Below are positions 7,900-15,750 of a DNA stretch of 37,808 bases, piece after piece. This DNA is from Planctomycetota bacterium. Its GTDB lineage: Bacteria; Planctomycetota; UBA1135; GCA-002686595. Positions within the stretch are counted from its first letter, which is position 1; each line of letters begins with the position of its first letter. The notes beneath the pieces are model-generated. The model was not told where the DNA came from. It did not search any database and worked only from the letters and a program-made list of their open reading frames with translations. Both the position numbers and the translations under genes were made by a program. The DNA is taken from NCBI GenBank assembly GCA_028278425.1, contig JANQEJ010000013.1:1-37808 (forward strand). Reading direction: 5' to 3'.

Positions 7900-10431
7900 T
7901 TGAAGCGACTCGCCTTCGCGCTCATCGCGCTGTCGTCGCCCCTCGCCGCGCAGGATCTTCTTCGCCACCTTCACCGCCACCTGCCGATGGACAACGGTGC
8001 TTCGGCCGCGATCGCGAGCGGGGACCTGGACGGCGACGGCGACGCCGACGCCTACCAGGCCAACGGCTCGGTGCGGGACTACGTCTACGTCGGCGCGGGC
8101 GACGGCACGTTCGCGATCACGTTCGCCACCGTGCCGGCGAAGCCGACCGACGGGTTCGTTCCCTCGAAGGTCGCGCTCGCGGACGTCGACGGAGACGGCG
8201 ACCTCGACGTGGTTCACGCGATGATCCAGGCCGACCTGAACCGCCTCTTCCGCAACGACGGGGGGCTCGTCTTCACCGACGTCACCGACACGGCGCTGAA
8301 CGGGACCACGGTGACCGCGCGGGATCTCGCGGTGGCGGACGTGGACGGCGACGACGACCTGGACATCCTGTTCGCCAACCAGTCGTTCACCCTGACGAAC
8401 GAGCTGCTCCTGAACGACGGGAGCGGAGTGTTCACCTACGCGACCGGCCAGATGCCGCAGGACGGAAACGGAAACAACGGCGTTCGCTTCGCGGACCTGG
8501 ACGCCGACGGCGACCTCGACGCCGTCACCGCCGGGGTCCTCGAGCACGCGTACCTGAACGACGGCGCCGGCAACTTCACCGACAAGGCCGGCGCGTTCGC
8601 CTCCGACGGGATCACCGATCTGCTCGACGTCGGCGACGTCGACGGCGACGGGTTCCCCGACGTCGTCAAGGAGCTGAGCAACGACGTGGTGGGCGCGTTC
8701 CTCAACGACGGCACCGCGAGCTTTACCTTGTCCGCGGGCGCGATCCCGGCGACGTCGCAGAACGTCCAGGACCTCGAGCTCGCCGACCTGACCGGAAACG
8801 GCGACCTCGATCTCGTCCTGGCGGCCGATGGACCGACCGTCGTCTATCTCGGCGCGGGGACGGGCTTCTTCGCGGAGGGGCCGCTCTTCGACGACGACGC
8901 GGACTCGAACGGCGTCGCCACGGCCGACGTCGACGGGGACACCGACCTCGACCTTCTCTTCTCGAACGAGTTCGAGCAGAACACGCTCTACTTCGGCGAC
9001 GGCACCGGGGCGTTCGTAAATCCGGACGCGGTCTTTCTCCCGGCGGAGACGACCTCGGATGCCGCGGCCGCGCTGGGCGACGTCAACGGCGACGGCTGGT
9101 CGGACGCGTTGGTCGTCGGCATGGACGGCTTGTCCTACTCCCGGCTGCTTCTCAACGACGGCGCCGGCGCGCTGATCGAGACCTCCGGCCAGATCCCGGA
9201 TCCCGACCAGTTCCCCTACGACGTGGAGCTCTCCGACTTCGACGGGGACGGCGACCTCGACGCGATGGTGGCGACGGGCTACGACGACGGGCTCTTCCTC
9301 AACGACGGCATGGGCGTGTTCAGCGACGATTCCGCGGCCATGCCGCCCATCGGTGAGCAGAGCGTCGAGCTCGTCCTGGGCGACATGGACGACGACGGCG
9401 ACGACGACGCGTTCGTCATTGTCGGCAACTCGCTCTTCGATCCGGACGTTCTGCTGCGCAACGACCTGTCGGACACGCAGTCCTTCGCCGACGTCTCCCA
9501 CCAGCTCCCCATCAACTCCACCCGCGCCGGGGACGCGCAATTCGGTGACTTCGATCGGGACGGCGACCTCGACATCCTGTTCTGCGGCCGGCCGAGCCCC
9601 TTGCGCTTCTACGCGAACGACGGGGCCGGCGTGTTCACGCACCTCGCGGCCCTGACCCCGGCGGAGTCCTACCACGTCCGCTCGATGGCGGCCGGCGACG
9701 TCGACGCGGACGGGGACGTCGACGTTCTGACGGGGAACACCACCGGAACCTTCAGCGGCGAGAAGCCCGACCGGCTCTTCCTCAACGAGATAGCCGACCC
9801 CGTGGGCACGTTCGTCCTCGCCGTCGGACAGCTCCCCGCCGTGTCCGACGAGCACACGACGGCCGTGGCCCTGGAAGACATGGACGGCGACGGCGACCTC
9901 GACGCCCTGATGGAGCGCCCCTCCGCGCTCGCGGTCTGGACCAACGACGGCGCCGGCAACTTCGCCGACGACGGCGGCCCCGGAAGCAGCTTCGGCGGCT
10001 ACTCGATCTCCGACATCGACGCCACCGACCTGGACGGCGACGGCGACCCCGACGTTCTTGCGACAGCGACGATTTCCTACCAGGACCTTTACTTCCACGG
10101 GACGGCGCGTCACGTGGCGTGGCGCGCCATCCCGCGGGTCGGCAAGGACCTCGTCCTCGACGTGTACGGGCCGGCGGGCGAGCCCTACGTGCTCGGCTTC
10201 GCGCAGGGGAAGGCGACGATCCCCTTCCCGCCCTACGGCACGTTCATGCTCGACCCGGCGACGTTCGTGCACGTCTTCGAGGGCGTGATCGGCCCGGGCG
10301 GCGTCGTGTCGCCGGGCGGGCCGGTGCCGAACAACCCGGCACTGGTCGGGTTCTCGCTGTACTGGCAGGGGGCGGTCGGGTTCGACTTCAAGCTGACGAA
10401 CGCCGAGACGACGACCTTCACGAGCCTTTAG
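7900..10431 (+). CDS. Secreted VCBS/FG-GAP repeat protein, tandem paralogue
   Basis: The 843-aa protein begins at TTG with signal peptide KRLAFALIALSSPLAAQ. The same frame is open upstream to 6574, but that part overlaps the preceding gene out of frame and is arginine-rich shadow sequence. I count 14 calcium-loop repeats (GDLDGDGDADAY, ADVDGDGDLDVV, GDMDDDGDDDAF and others), in the same order and number as the upstream paralogue. The N-terminus (LLRHLHRHLPMDNGAS versus LLRDLHRHFPIDNSAS) and the C-terminal module (ARHVAWRAIPRVGKDL..., ending FKLTNAETTTF) also match. This is a tandem duplication that has diverged along the whole length. The likely role is a secreted or surface calcium-stabilised propeller protein with an unknown ligand. 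It ends 12 bases from the convergent gene ending at 10444. Confidence 0.9.
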   Translation: MKRLAFALIALSSPLAAQDLLRHLHRHLPMDNGASAAIASGDLDGDGDADAYQANGSVRDYVYVGAGDGTFAITFATVPAKPTDGFVPSKVALADVDGDGDLDVVHAMIQADLNRLFRNDGGLVFTDVTDTALNGTTVTARDLAVADVDGDDDLDILFANQSFTLTNELLLNDGSGVFTYATGQMPQDGNGNNGVRFADLDADGDLDAVTAGVLEHAYLNDGAGNFTDKAGAFASDGITDLLDVGDVDGDGFPDVVKELSNDVVGAFLNDGTASFTLSAGAIPATSQNVQDLELADLTGNGDLDLVLAADGPTVVYLGAGTGFFAEGPLFDDDADSNGVATADVDGDTDLDLLFSNEFEQNTLYFGDGTGAFVNPDAVFLPAETTSDAAAALGDVNGDGWSDALVVGMDGLSYSRLLLNDGAGALIETSGQIPDPDQFPYDVELSDFDGDGDLDAMVATGYDDGLFLNDGMGVFSDDSAAMPPIGEQSVELVLGDMDDDGDDDAFVIVGNSLFDPDVLLRNDLSDTQSFADVSHQLPINSTRAGDAQFGDFDRDGDLDILFCGRPSPLRFYANDGAGVFTHLAALTPAESYHVRSMAAGDVDADGDVDVLTGNTTGTFSGEKPDRLFLNEIADPVGTFVLAVGQLPAVSDEHTTAVALEDMDGDGDLDALMERPSALAVWTNDGAGNFADDGGPGSSFGGYSISDIDATDLDGDGDPDVLATATISYQDLYFHGTARHVAWRAIPRVGKDLVLDVYGPAGEPYVLGFAQGKATIPFPPYGTFMLDPATFVHVFEGVIGPGGVVSPGGPVPNNPALVGFSLYWQGAVGFDFKLTNAETTTFTSL

Positions 10432-10443
10432 TGCGAGCGCCCC

Positions 10444-11685
10444 TCAGCCCTCGATCCGGTTCTCCCAGTCCGGGAACAGCTCGTTCAGGTCTTTCTTGGG
10501 CGGCGGCCAGTTCTCCGGGGTCTGCTCCGGGTAGTAGGAGAACGAGCAGCTCGTGAAGGTGACGCCCTTCTGGCGCCGAAGGTCCGTCTCGGGGTTGTCG
10601 AACAGGTCGACGAAGCTGCAGCCCGCGAAGTAGACCGTCGCCTTGGGGCGTATCCACACCAGGCCGAAGCTCATCGCGCTGAAGACGCAGCCGTCGAAGC
10701 GGGCGGCCAGGGCGTCTGAGCGGACGTCGAAGAACTGGCTGTGCTGTGGGCTCCGGCCGTAGCCGCCGGCGAACTCGCAGTCGACCGCGTGGAACATGGC
10801 GCTGGGAGCACCGAAGATGTTGGAGCCTCCGGCGCCGCAATCGAAGCCGACGACGCGCACGCGGTCGAACCGCACGAGCGCGGGGTCGGTGCGCAGATCG
10901 AAGAGCTCCGTGTCGGTGTACACCGTGCAGTCGCGAACCCGGAAGTTGCGCAGCTTGCCGCGCACCGAGAGGTCGCTCATCAGGAGCAACGTGGCGTTCA
11001 TGCCGGAGCCGGCGACCGTGACGTCGCGCGGGTAGGTGGCCCGGTTGCGCATCAGGCTGCGGACGCGGAAGACGCCGGGCGGGTACGTCAGGGTGACCCC
11101 GTCGGCGACGTCGTCCTCGGTGTGCCCGGGGCCGACGACGTCGCGCCCCGGCGTATCCGGTTCGAAGAGAGCCTCGAACTGCGCGCGGTCGCCGACGAGC
11201 TCGGTCATCGGACCGGCGCCTTTGTCGAGCGCAAGCAGGATCGCGAAGGCGTCGCCGTCCTTCGCCGCCTCCTCGCGCTCGGTCTTGTCGCGGGCGAGCC
11301 GCATGCCGATCGACCGCGGCGAGCTCAGGACGGTGCGCTCGAAGTCCTCCAGCCCGGCTTCGAGCAGCGCTGGCGGAATCTCATCGTCACGCATCCGCTC
11401 CCAACCGCCGCGGATCTCTTCGCGCGCGTAGTCGCGCAGGCCCGCGTGGATCAGCGGGATCTCCTCCTCGACCTCCCCGCGCGTCGTCGGCTCCGCCGCG
11501 GACTCCTTGGGGGCGACGAGAGGAACCGCCGCTTCGTCCTCCTCGACGGCCGCAGCTTGCTCGGGCCGCACCGGGCGTTCCACCGCGGCGTCCGTGGCGG
11601 CGGGGTCTCCGCGGAACAGATAGCCCGCTATGGCGCCGACGATGGCGGCCGCCAGGGCGAGCAAGATGCGGGCGGCGGAGCTCAA
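10444..11685 (-). CDS. Membrane-anchored protein with beta-helix-like C-terminal half
   Basis: The 413-aa protein has an N-terminal membrane anchor at about residues 5-24 (RILLALAAAIVGAIAGYLF). An acidic Ala/Glu-rich linker follows, then a helical region (about 75-160). From about 195 to 395 a run of short strands alternates hydrophobic residues with turns (SVRGKLRNFRVRDCTV, VRFDRVRVVGFDCG, AMFHAVDCEFAGG, ARFDGCVFSAMSFG, TVYFAGCSFVDLF). This resembles a right-handed parallel beta-helix such as pectin-lyase-fold proteins. No catalytic motif is recognised. The start must be TTG at 11685, because the in-frame codons back to the preceding TAG contain no other start. It is the last gene of the molybdenum-hydroxylase operon, 24 bases after the DUF1326-like gene. 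Its function is unknown. Confidence 0.7.
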   Translation of the reverse strand: MSSAARILLALAAAIVGAIAGYLFRGDPAATDAAVERPVRPEQAAAVEEDEAAVPLVAPKESAAEPTTRGEVEEEIPLIHAGLRDYAREEIRGGWERMRDDEIPPALLEAGLEDFERTVLSSPRSIGMRLARDKTEREEAAKDGDAFAILLALDKGAGPMTELVGDRAQFEALFEPDTPGRDVVGPGHTEDDVADGVTLTYPPGVFRVRSLMRNRATYPRDVTVAGSGMNATLLLMSDLSVRGKLRNFRVRDCTVYTDTELFDLRTDPALVRFDRVRVVGFDCGAGGSNIFGAPSAMFHAVDCEFAGGYGRSPQHSQFFDVRSDALAARFDGCVFSAMSFGLVWIRPKATVYFAGCSFVDLFDNPETDLRRQKGVTFTSCSFSYYPEQTPENWPPPKKDLNELFPDWENRIEG

Positions 11686-11709
11686 TGGTTCCGCAGGCGG
11701 TGGTTTCGC

Positions 11710-12336
11710 CTACTTCGCGGGCTTCCCGAAGCTGCCGAAGAAGACGTCGTTCTCGTCGGTGCGGCTCCAGGCGCGGCCGAGGTCCTTACCGTCGGAGCGG
11801 AAGACCTTCGCGTTGCCGACCAGTCGGTCCTGCACCGGCGCGAAGGGCTCGTACCAGACGTTGTACGGCATGTTGCAGCAGGCGCGCTCGGGGAGCGCGC
11901 TCCCGCGCAGCTCGATGCCCTTGCCCGCGGTGAGCCAGAAGCCTTCCTTCTTCTTGCCGACGTCGACCGGAGCGACCTTGACCTCGGTCACCTTGCCGAG
12001 CAGCTTCGCGTGCTGCGCGCGCACCCACGCGACGGCGGCGTCGCGCGACGCCTTGCTCGCGTCCGCGTCGACGTAGATCACCGACCGGCGCTTCGAGCCG
12101 GCGACGTCGAGGTTCTTCTCGCCGGCGATCACGGCGACGACGTCGACGCCCTGAAGCGACACGCCGGCGTGCTCGCCCGCGGCGAAGTGCCAGCCGACGA
12201 GCGCGTCGCGGCCCTGGGTCGTGTACTGGCCGCCGTAGTGGCACGCGCCGGCGAAGACCGCGGCGGTGCGGGCTTCGACGTAGGTGCCGGCGGGAGCGGT
12301 GGTGGCGACGGTGGCGAGGAGGAGAGAGGCGATCAT
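11710..12336 (-). CDS. DUF1326-like exported protein
   Basis: This 208-aa protein has a short hydrophobic N-terminus (MIASLLLATVATTAPAG) that could be a signal peptide, although it lacks the usual positive charges. The mature start YVEARTAAVFAGACHYGGQY (Cys32) resembles DUF1326-type proteins. A second cysteine cluster, ERACCNMPYNVWYEP, lies in the C-terminal third. The ATG at 12336 is 14 bases after the stop of the small Cys protein. The frame stays open far upstream, but that part overlaps other genes and is arginine-rich shadow. No strong Shine-Dalgarno is visible, so coupling to the upstream gene is likely. Its position in an operon for an exported molybdenum hydroxylase suggests a periplasmic role. 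The biochemical function is unknown and the family call is moderate. Confidence 0.7.
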   Translation of the reverse strand: MIASLLLATVATTAPAGTYVEARTAAVFAGACHYGGQYTTQGRDALVGWHFAAGEHAGVSLQGVDVVAVIAGEKNLDVAGSKRRSVIYVDADASKASRDAAVAWVRAQHAKLLGKVTEVKVAPVDVGKKKEGFWLTAGKGIELRGSALPERACCNMPYNVWYEPFAPVQDRLVGNAKVFRSDGKDLGRAWSRTDENDVFFGSFGKPAK

Positions 12337-12350
12337 GGCTTGGCTCGTAC

Positions 12351-12584
12351 TTAGGCTTCGGGCGCGTAGCTTCGGTAGCAGGAGCGTCCGCGCTGGCAGT
12401 GCTCGGGGTAGACCAGCTCGCCGTCCGGGCCGACGGGCTGCATCGTGCGCTCGCACCAGACGGCTCCGCTGCCGTCCAGGATATCCTCCTCGGAGCGCGG
12501 CGGGGCGCTCAGGAAGGAGGCCTTCTTGCTGGAGAGGTCCCGGCAGTACTCGCTGATCTTGGGCGGTGTCTTGGGCTCGGCCAT
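12351..12584 (-). CDS. Small four-cysteine protein in molybdenum-hydroxylase operon
   Basis: A 77-aa protein with four cysteines (C14, C44, C63, C69) in the arrangement YCRDLSSKK, WCERT, EHCQRG, SCYRS and a central GPDGE turn. There is no signal peptide. The spacing would suit a small metal- or cluster-binding fold, but that is inference. The ATG has AGGGGAG six bases upstream, and this site overlaps the stop codon of the FAD subunit nine bases away, which indicates tight coupling to the enzyme genes. Possible roles are an assembly factor, an electron carrier or an extra subunit. I cannot assign a named family. The gene is real by its start signal, codon use and packing. Confidence 0.75.
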   Translation of the reverse strand: MAEPKTPPKISEYCRDLSSKKASFLSAPPRSEEDILDGSGAVWCERTMQPVGPDGELVYPEHCQRGRSCYRSYAPEA

Positions 12585-12593
12585 AGCGCTCCC

Positions 12594-13598
12594 CTAGGCC
12601 GTCTCGGCCAGCTTCCGGAGGGCCTTCGTGATCAGCCCCTGGGTCATCGGGATCTTGTACTCGTTGTATTCGAGCGGCTCGGCGCCGCGCAGGGCGTCCT
12701 CGCCGGCCAGCGCGCAGGTCGCGTCGTCGACCTTCCGGCCGGCGAGCTTGCCCTCGGTCGACTTGCAGCGCCAGGGCTTCGGCGCGACGCCGCCGAGCGT
12801 CAGTCGCGCCTCGCGGATCGTGCCGCCGTCCATGCGCAGGGCGAGCGCGACCGCCGACATCGCGAAGTCGAAGGCATCGCGCTCGCGCACCTTCATGTAG
12901 GTGGCGTGCCAGGCGTCGCGCGAGCCGTGGATCGTCAACTTGGTCACGATCTCGTTCGGCCCGAGGCGCGTCTCCTTCGTGACGTCTCCGTCGGAGGGCA
13001 GCATGAAGAACTCGTCGAGCGGCATGTCGCGCTCGCCATCCGGGCCGGTGAGCGTCACGCGCGCGTCGTACGCGACGAACGCCGGTGCGAGGTCCGACGG
13101 GTGCACGATGTACGAAGGCCCGCCGCCGAGGATCGCGTTGTGCTGGTTCAGGCCCTCGTAGGCGAAGCACTCCGTTCCGCCCTTCTTCAGGCAGAGCACG
13201 AGCTCGTTGCGGTAATACCAGCAGCGCGGCCGCTGGCACAGGTTGCCACCGACCGTGCCGGCGCTGCGGATCTGCGGGCTCCCGACCGACTCGGCCGCCT
13301 CGGCGAGCATCGGGAAGTGCTGGCGGATCCACGGCTCGCGCTCGAGCGCGGCGACGGTGACGAGCGCCCCGATCTCGATCCCGCCGTCGGGCAGCGGCAC
13401 GATGCGGTCGAGGCCGGGGATCTGCTTCAGGTTGACGAGCGTCTCCGGTTCTTCCAGGTGCTCCTTCATCTCGGTGAGGAGGTCCTGGCCGCCGGCGAGC
13501 ACCTTGACCTTGCGGCGCTCCTCGAACGCGTCGTCCTTCGGCAGCGCGCCCGTCGCCTCGTCGACCGTCTTCGGGAGGAGGAGCTCGAAGTTCTTCAT
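12594..13598 (-). CDS. Molybdenum hydroxylase FAD-binding subunit with 4Fe-4S motif
   Basis: The 334-aa protein belongs to the xanthine dehydrogenase medium (FAD) subunit family. The first FAD-binding motif is KVLAGGQDLL (32-41). The second, SAGTVGGNL (112-120), is followed by a cysteine cluster C121, C126, C136, C144 (GNLCQRPRCWYYR ... GGTEC). Extra cysteines here are known from FAD subunits that bind a 4Fe-4S cluster, such as PaoB (YagS) of E. coli and the beta subunit of 4-hydroxybenzoyl-CoA reductase. The C-terminal half matches the CO dehydrogenase flavoprotein C-domain. The role is to pass electrons from the Mo centre via Fe-S to FAD. The ATG has GAGGAG upstream, overlapping the stop of the Mo subunit. 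No Tat signal is present, so export is probably with the 2Fe-2S partner. Confidence 0.92.
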   Translation of the reverse strand: MKNFELLLPKTVDEATGALPKDDAFEERRKVKVLAGGQDLLTEMKEHLEEPETLVNLKQIPGLDRIVPLPDGGIEIGALVTVAALEREPWIRQHFPMLAEAAESVGSPQIRSAGTVGGNLCQRPRCWYYRNELVLCLKKGGTECFAYEGLNQHNAILGGGPSYIVHPSDLAPAFVAYDARVTLTGPDGERDMPLDEFFMLPSDGDVTKETRLGPNEIVTKLTIHGSRDAWHATYMKVRERDAFDFAMSAVALALRMDGGTIREARLTLGGVAPKPWRCKSTEGKLAGRKVDDATCALAGEDALRGAEPLEYNEYKIPMTQGLITKALRKLAETA

Positions 13599-13608
13599 GG
13601 TGTTCTCC

Positions 13609-15750
13609 TCAGCCGAGCTTCCCGAGGCCGCGCAGGACCCGATCCCTGGTGAACGGCGTCTCGCGCAGCCGGACGCCGCAGGCGTTGTAGATCGCGCAGG
13701 CGATCGCGGACTGGCCGGGGATGACCGTCGGCTCGGCCATGCCGATCACCTGGTGGCGGTCGTCGTCGTCGTCGACGATCGCGACGAATTCGGGCATGTC
13801 CATGCTGCCCGCGAGCTTGTAGCTCTCGAAGCTCGGGTTCAGCGCGACGCCGAGCCACGGGTCGATGATCCGCTCCTCGAACATGCCGTAGGAGAGCGCT
13901 TCGATCATGCCGCCGTTGATCTGGCTGCGCAGCGCGAGGCGGTTCAGCGGCAGGCCGCAGTCCTGGATGCAGACCATCTTCAGGACGCGCACCTCGCCGG
14001 TCAGCGTGTCGACCTCGACCTTGGCGGCCTGCGCGCCGTGTACGCCGGAGGCCTGGAGCGAGCGGTCCCACTCGCCCTGCGCCTCGATGCGACTCGCGCC
14101 GAGCGTGCCGCAGGCCTCCGTCCAGCCCATCGAGCGCGATGCGTCGGTCTTGTCCTCGATTCGCCCGTTCGCCGCCACGAGGTTCGCGGCGTCGGCTTCC
14201 AGGAGCGGCGCGAGGTGCGTGAAGAGCTTCTCGCGCGCCGCGTGCGCCGCGGTCTTGACCGCCGGCGCGAGGCTCGCGGTCGTGACGCTGCCCCCCGAGC
14301 CGACCGACATCCCGAGGCGCGAGTCGCCGATGCGCTCGTGGACCTGGTCGATCCCGATGCCGAGCTCCTCGGCGACGATGGCGGCGAGGTAGGTCCTCGT
14401 TCCCGTCCCGAGGTCCTGGCTGCCCACCTCGGCGTTGACGCTGCCGTCGTTCTGGATCGTGACGTCGACCTTGCTCGACGGCCGGCCGCCGCCGCCCCAG
14501 GTCGAGACGCCGAAGCCGATGCCGACCGCGACGTCGCCGACGCTCTCCGGCGCGCCGATCTTGTGCGGGTGGTCGTGCCAGCCGATCTCCTTCGCGACGC
14601 GGTCGAGCTGGCGGTGGTAGACCGGGTCCTCCAGGTTCTTCTTGCGGAACTCGAGCGGGTCCATCGCGATCGCGGCCGCGAGCTCGTCGACCATCGACTC
14701 GATCGCGAACGAGGCCTGCGGGTGGCCGGGCGCGCGCATCGCGCGCGAGCCGTCGGTGTTCGTGAGCACGCTGACCCACTTCGTGAACCGCTGCTCGGTC
14801 TTGTAGATGTACGGCTGGCCGGGGTTGGAGCCGCCGCCCATGCCGCCGAGCTTCGTCAGGTCGGAGACCAGCGTGACGAAGCGGCCGTCCTTGGTGGCGC
14901 CGCCCTTGAGCTTCTGCGCGCTGGCGCTGCGGTTGCCGCCGGCGAGGAACTCGTCCTTGCGCGTGAACATCAGGTGGACCGGACGCTCGGCCTTCTTCGC
15001 GAGCTGGCAGGCGATCTTGCCCGGGATGTCGAGGGTGAACTTCGAGCCGAAGCCGCCGCCCATGTGCTCGACGATGGTGACCACCTTGTTCGCCTCGAGG
15101 CCGAGCTCCTTCGCGGCGGCGCCCGAGATGTTGTGCGTCGCCTGCGTCGACGCGTAGATCGTCGCGCCGTCCTCGCCGCGATAGTCGACGACGACGCCGT
15201 GGGTCTCGAGGCACGCGTGGTGCTGCACCGGCAGCCGGTACTCGGCCTCGACGACGGCGTCGCACTCGCCGAAGGCGGCGTTCGCCTCTTCCTCCTCGCC
15301 GCGCGAGCCCGGACGGAGCTTGTTGCCGTTCTGTCCGATCTGGGGCGCGCCCTCGGCGAGCGACTGCTCGGGCGTGACCGCCCACGGCACCTCCTCGTAG
15401 TCGACCCGGATCTGGCGCAGCGCGTCCTCGGCGAGGTCGGGGTTCTCCGCCGCCACCGCCGCGACCGGCTGGCCGAGCCAGCGCGTCTCGACGCCGTCGC
15501 GCAGGCCGTCGGTGACGACGATCGCGACGTGCTTCCCCGGAACGCTCACGCCGGAGAGATCCACCTTGACCTTCGCCGCCGGGTGCGGGCAGAGCAGCGC
15601 CCGCCCGTAGAGCATCCCGGGCAGGCGGATGTCGTGCGAGTACTTCGCGCGACCGGAGACCTTGTGCGGCCCGTCGACGCGCGGGATGTCGGTGTTCAGG
15701 AGCTTCAGGTCGTCGCGCTCCGCCCACTTCACCTCGTCCGGGCGCGCCAT
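13609..15750 (-). CDS. Molybdenum hydroxylase molybdopterin-binding subunit (aldehyde oxidase/xanthine dehydrogenase family)
   Basis: The 713-aa catalytic subunit starts at an ATG that overlaps the TGA of the 2Fe-2S gene by one base (TGATG), with GGGGAGGGC upstream. The frame continues to 16050, but that part is shadow sequence. The N-terminal aldehyde-oxidase domain shows KVSGRAKYSHDIRLPGMLYG (30-49). The molybdopterin-binding domain shows GGGFGSKF (231-238) and later RAMRAPGHPQASFAIES. Near the C-terminus GMAEPTVIPGQSAIACAIYN carries the expected catalytic base Glu673. The architecture matches PaoC (YagR)-type periplasmic aldehyde oxidoreductases, which oxidise aldehydes to acids. The substrate here is not determinable from sequence. 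No PaoD-like cofactor chaperone gene is seen in the window. Confidence 0.93.
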   Translation of the reverse strand: MARPDEVKWAERDDLKLLNTDIPRVDGPHKVSGRAKYSHDIRLPGMLYGRALLCPHPAAKVKVDLSGVSVPGKHVAIVVTDGLRDGVETRWLGQPVAAVAAENPDLAEDALRQIRVDYEEVPWAVTPEQSLAEGAPQIGQNGNKLRPGSRGEEEEANAAFGECDAVVEAEYRLPVQHHACLETHGVVVDYRGEDGATIYASTQATHNISGAAAKELGLEANKVVTIVEHMGGGFGSKFTLDIPGKIACQLAKKAERPVHLMFTRKDEFLAGGNRSASAQKLKGGATKDGRFVTLVSDLTKLGGMGGGSNPGQPYIYKTEQRFTKWVSVLTNTDGSRAMRAPGHPQASFAIESMVDELAAAIAMDPLEFRKKNLEDPVYHRQLDRVAKEIGWHDHPHKIGAPESVGDVAVGIGFGVSTWGGGGRPSSKVDVTIQNDGSVNAEVGSQDLGTGTRTYLAAIVAEELGIGIDQVHERIGDSRLGMSVGSGGSVTTASLAPAVKTAAHAAREKLFTHLAPLLEADAANLVAANGRIEDKTDASRSMGWTEACGTLGASRIEAQGEWDRSLQASGVHGAQAAKVEVDTLTGEVRVLKMVCIQDCGLPLNRLALRSQINGGMIEALSYGMFEERIIDPWLGVALNPSFESYKLAGSMDMPEFVAIVDDDDDRHQVIGMAEPTVIPGQSAIACAIYNACGVRLRETPFTRDRVLRGLGKLG

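Noticed and set aside
7243..10272. Open frame of about 1000 codons antisense to the second FG-GAP gene
   Set aside because: Same cause as above. The sense strand has signal peptide, repeats and ribosome site, and the antisense has none.
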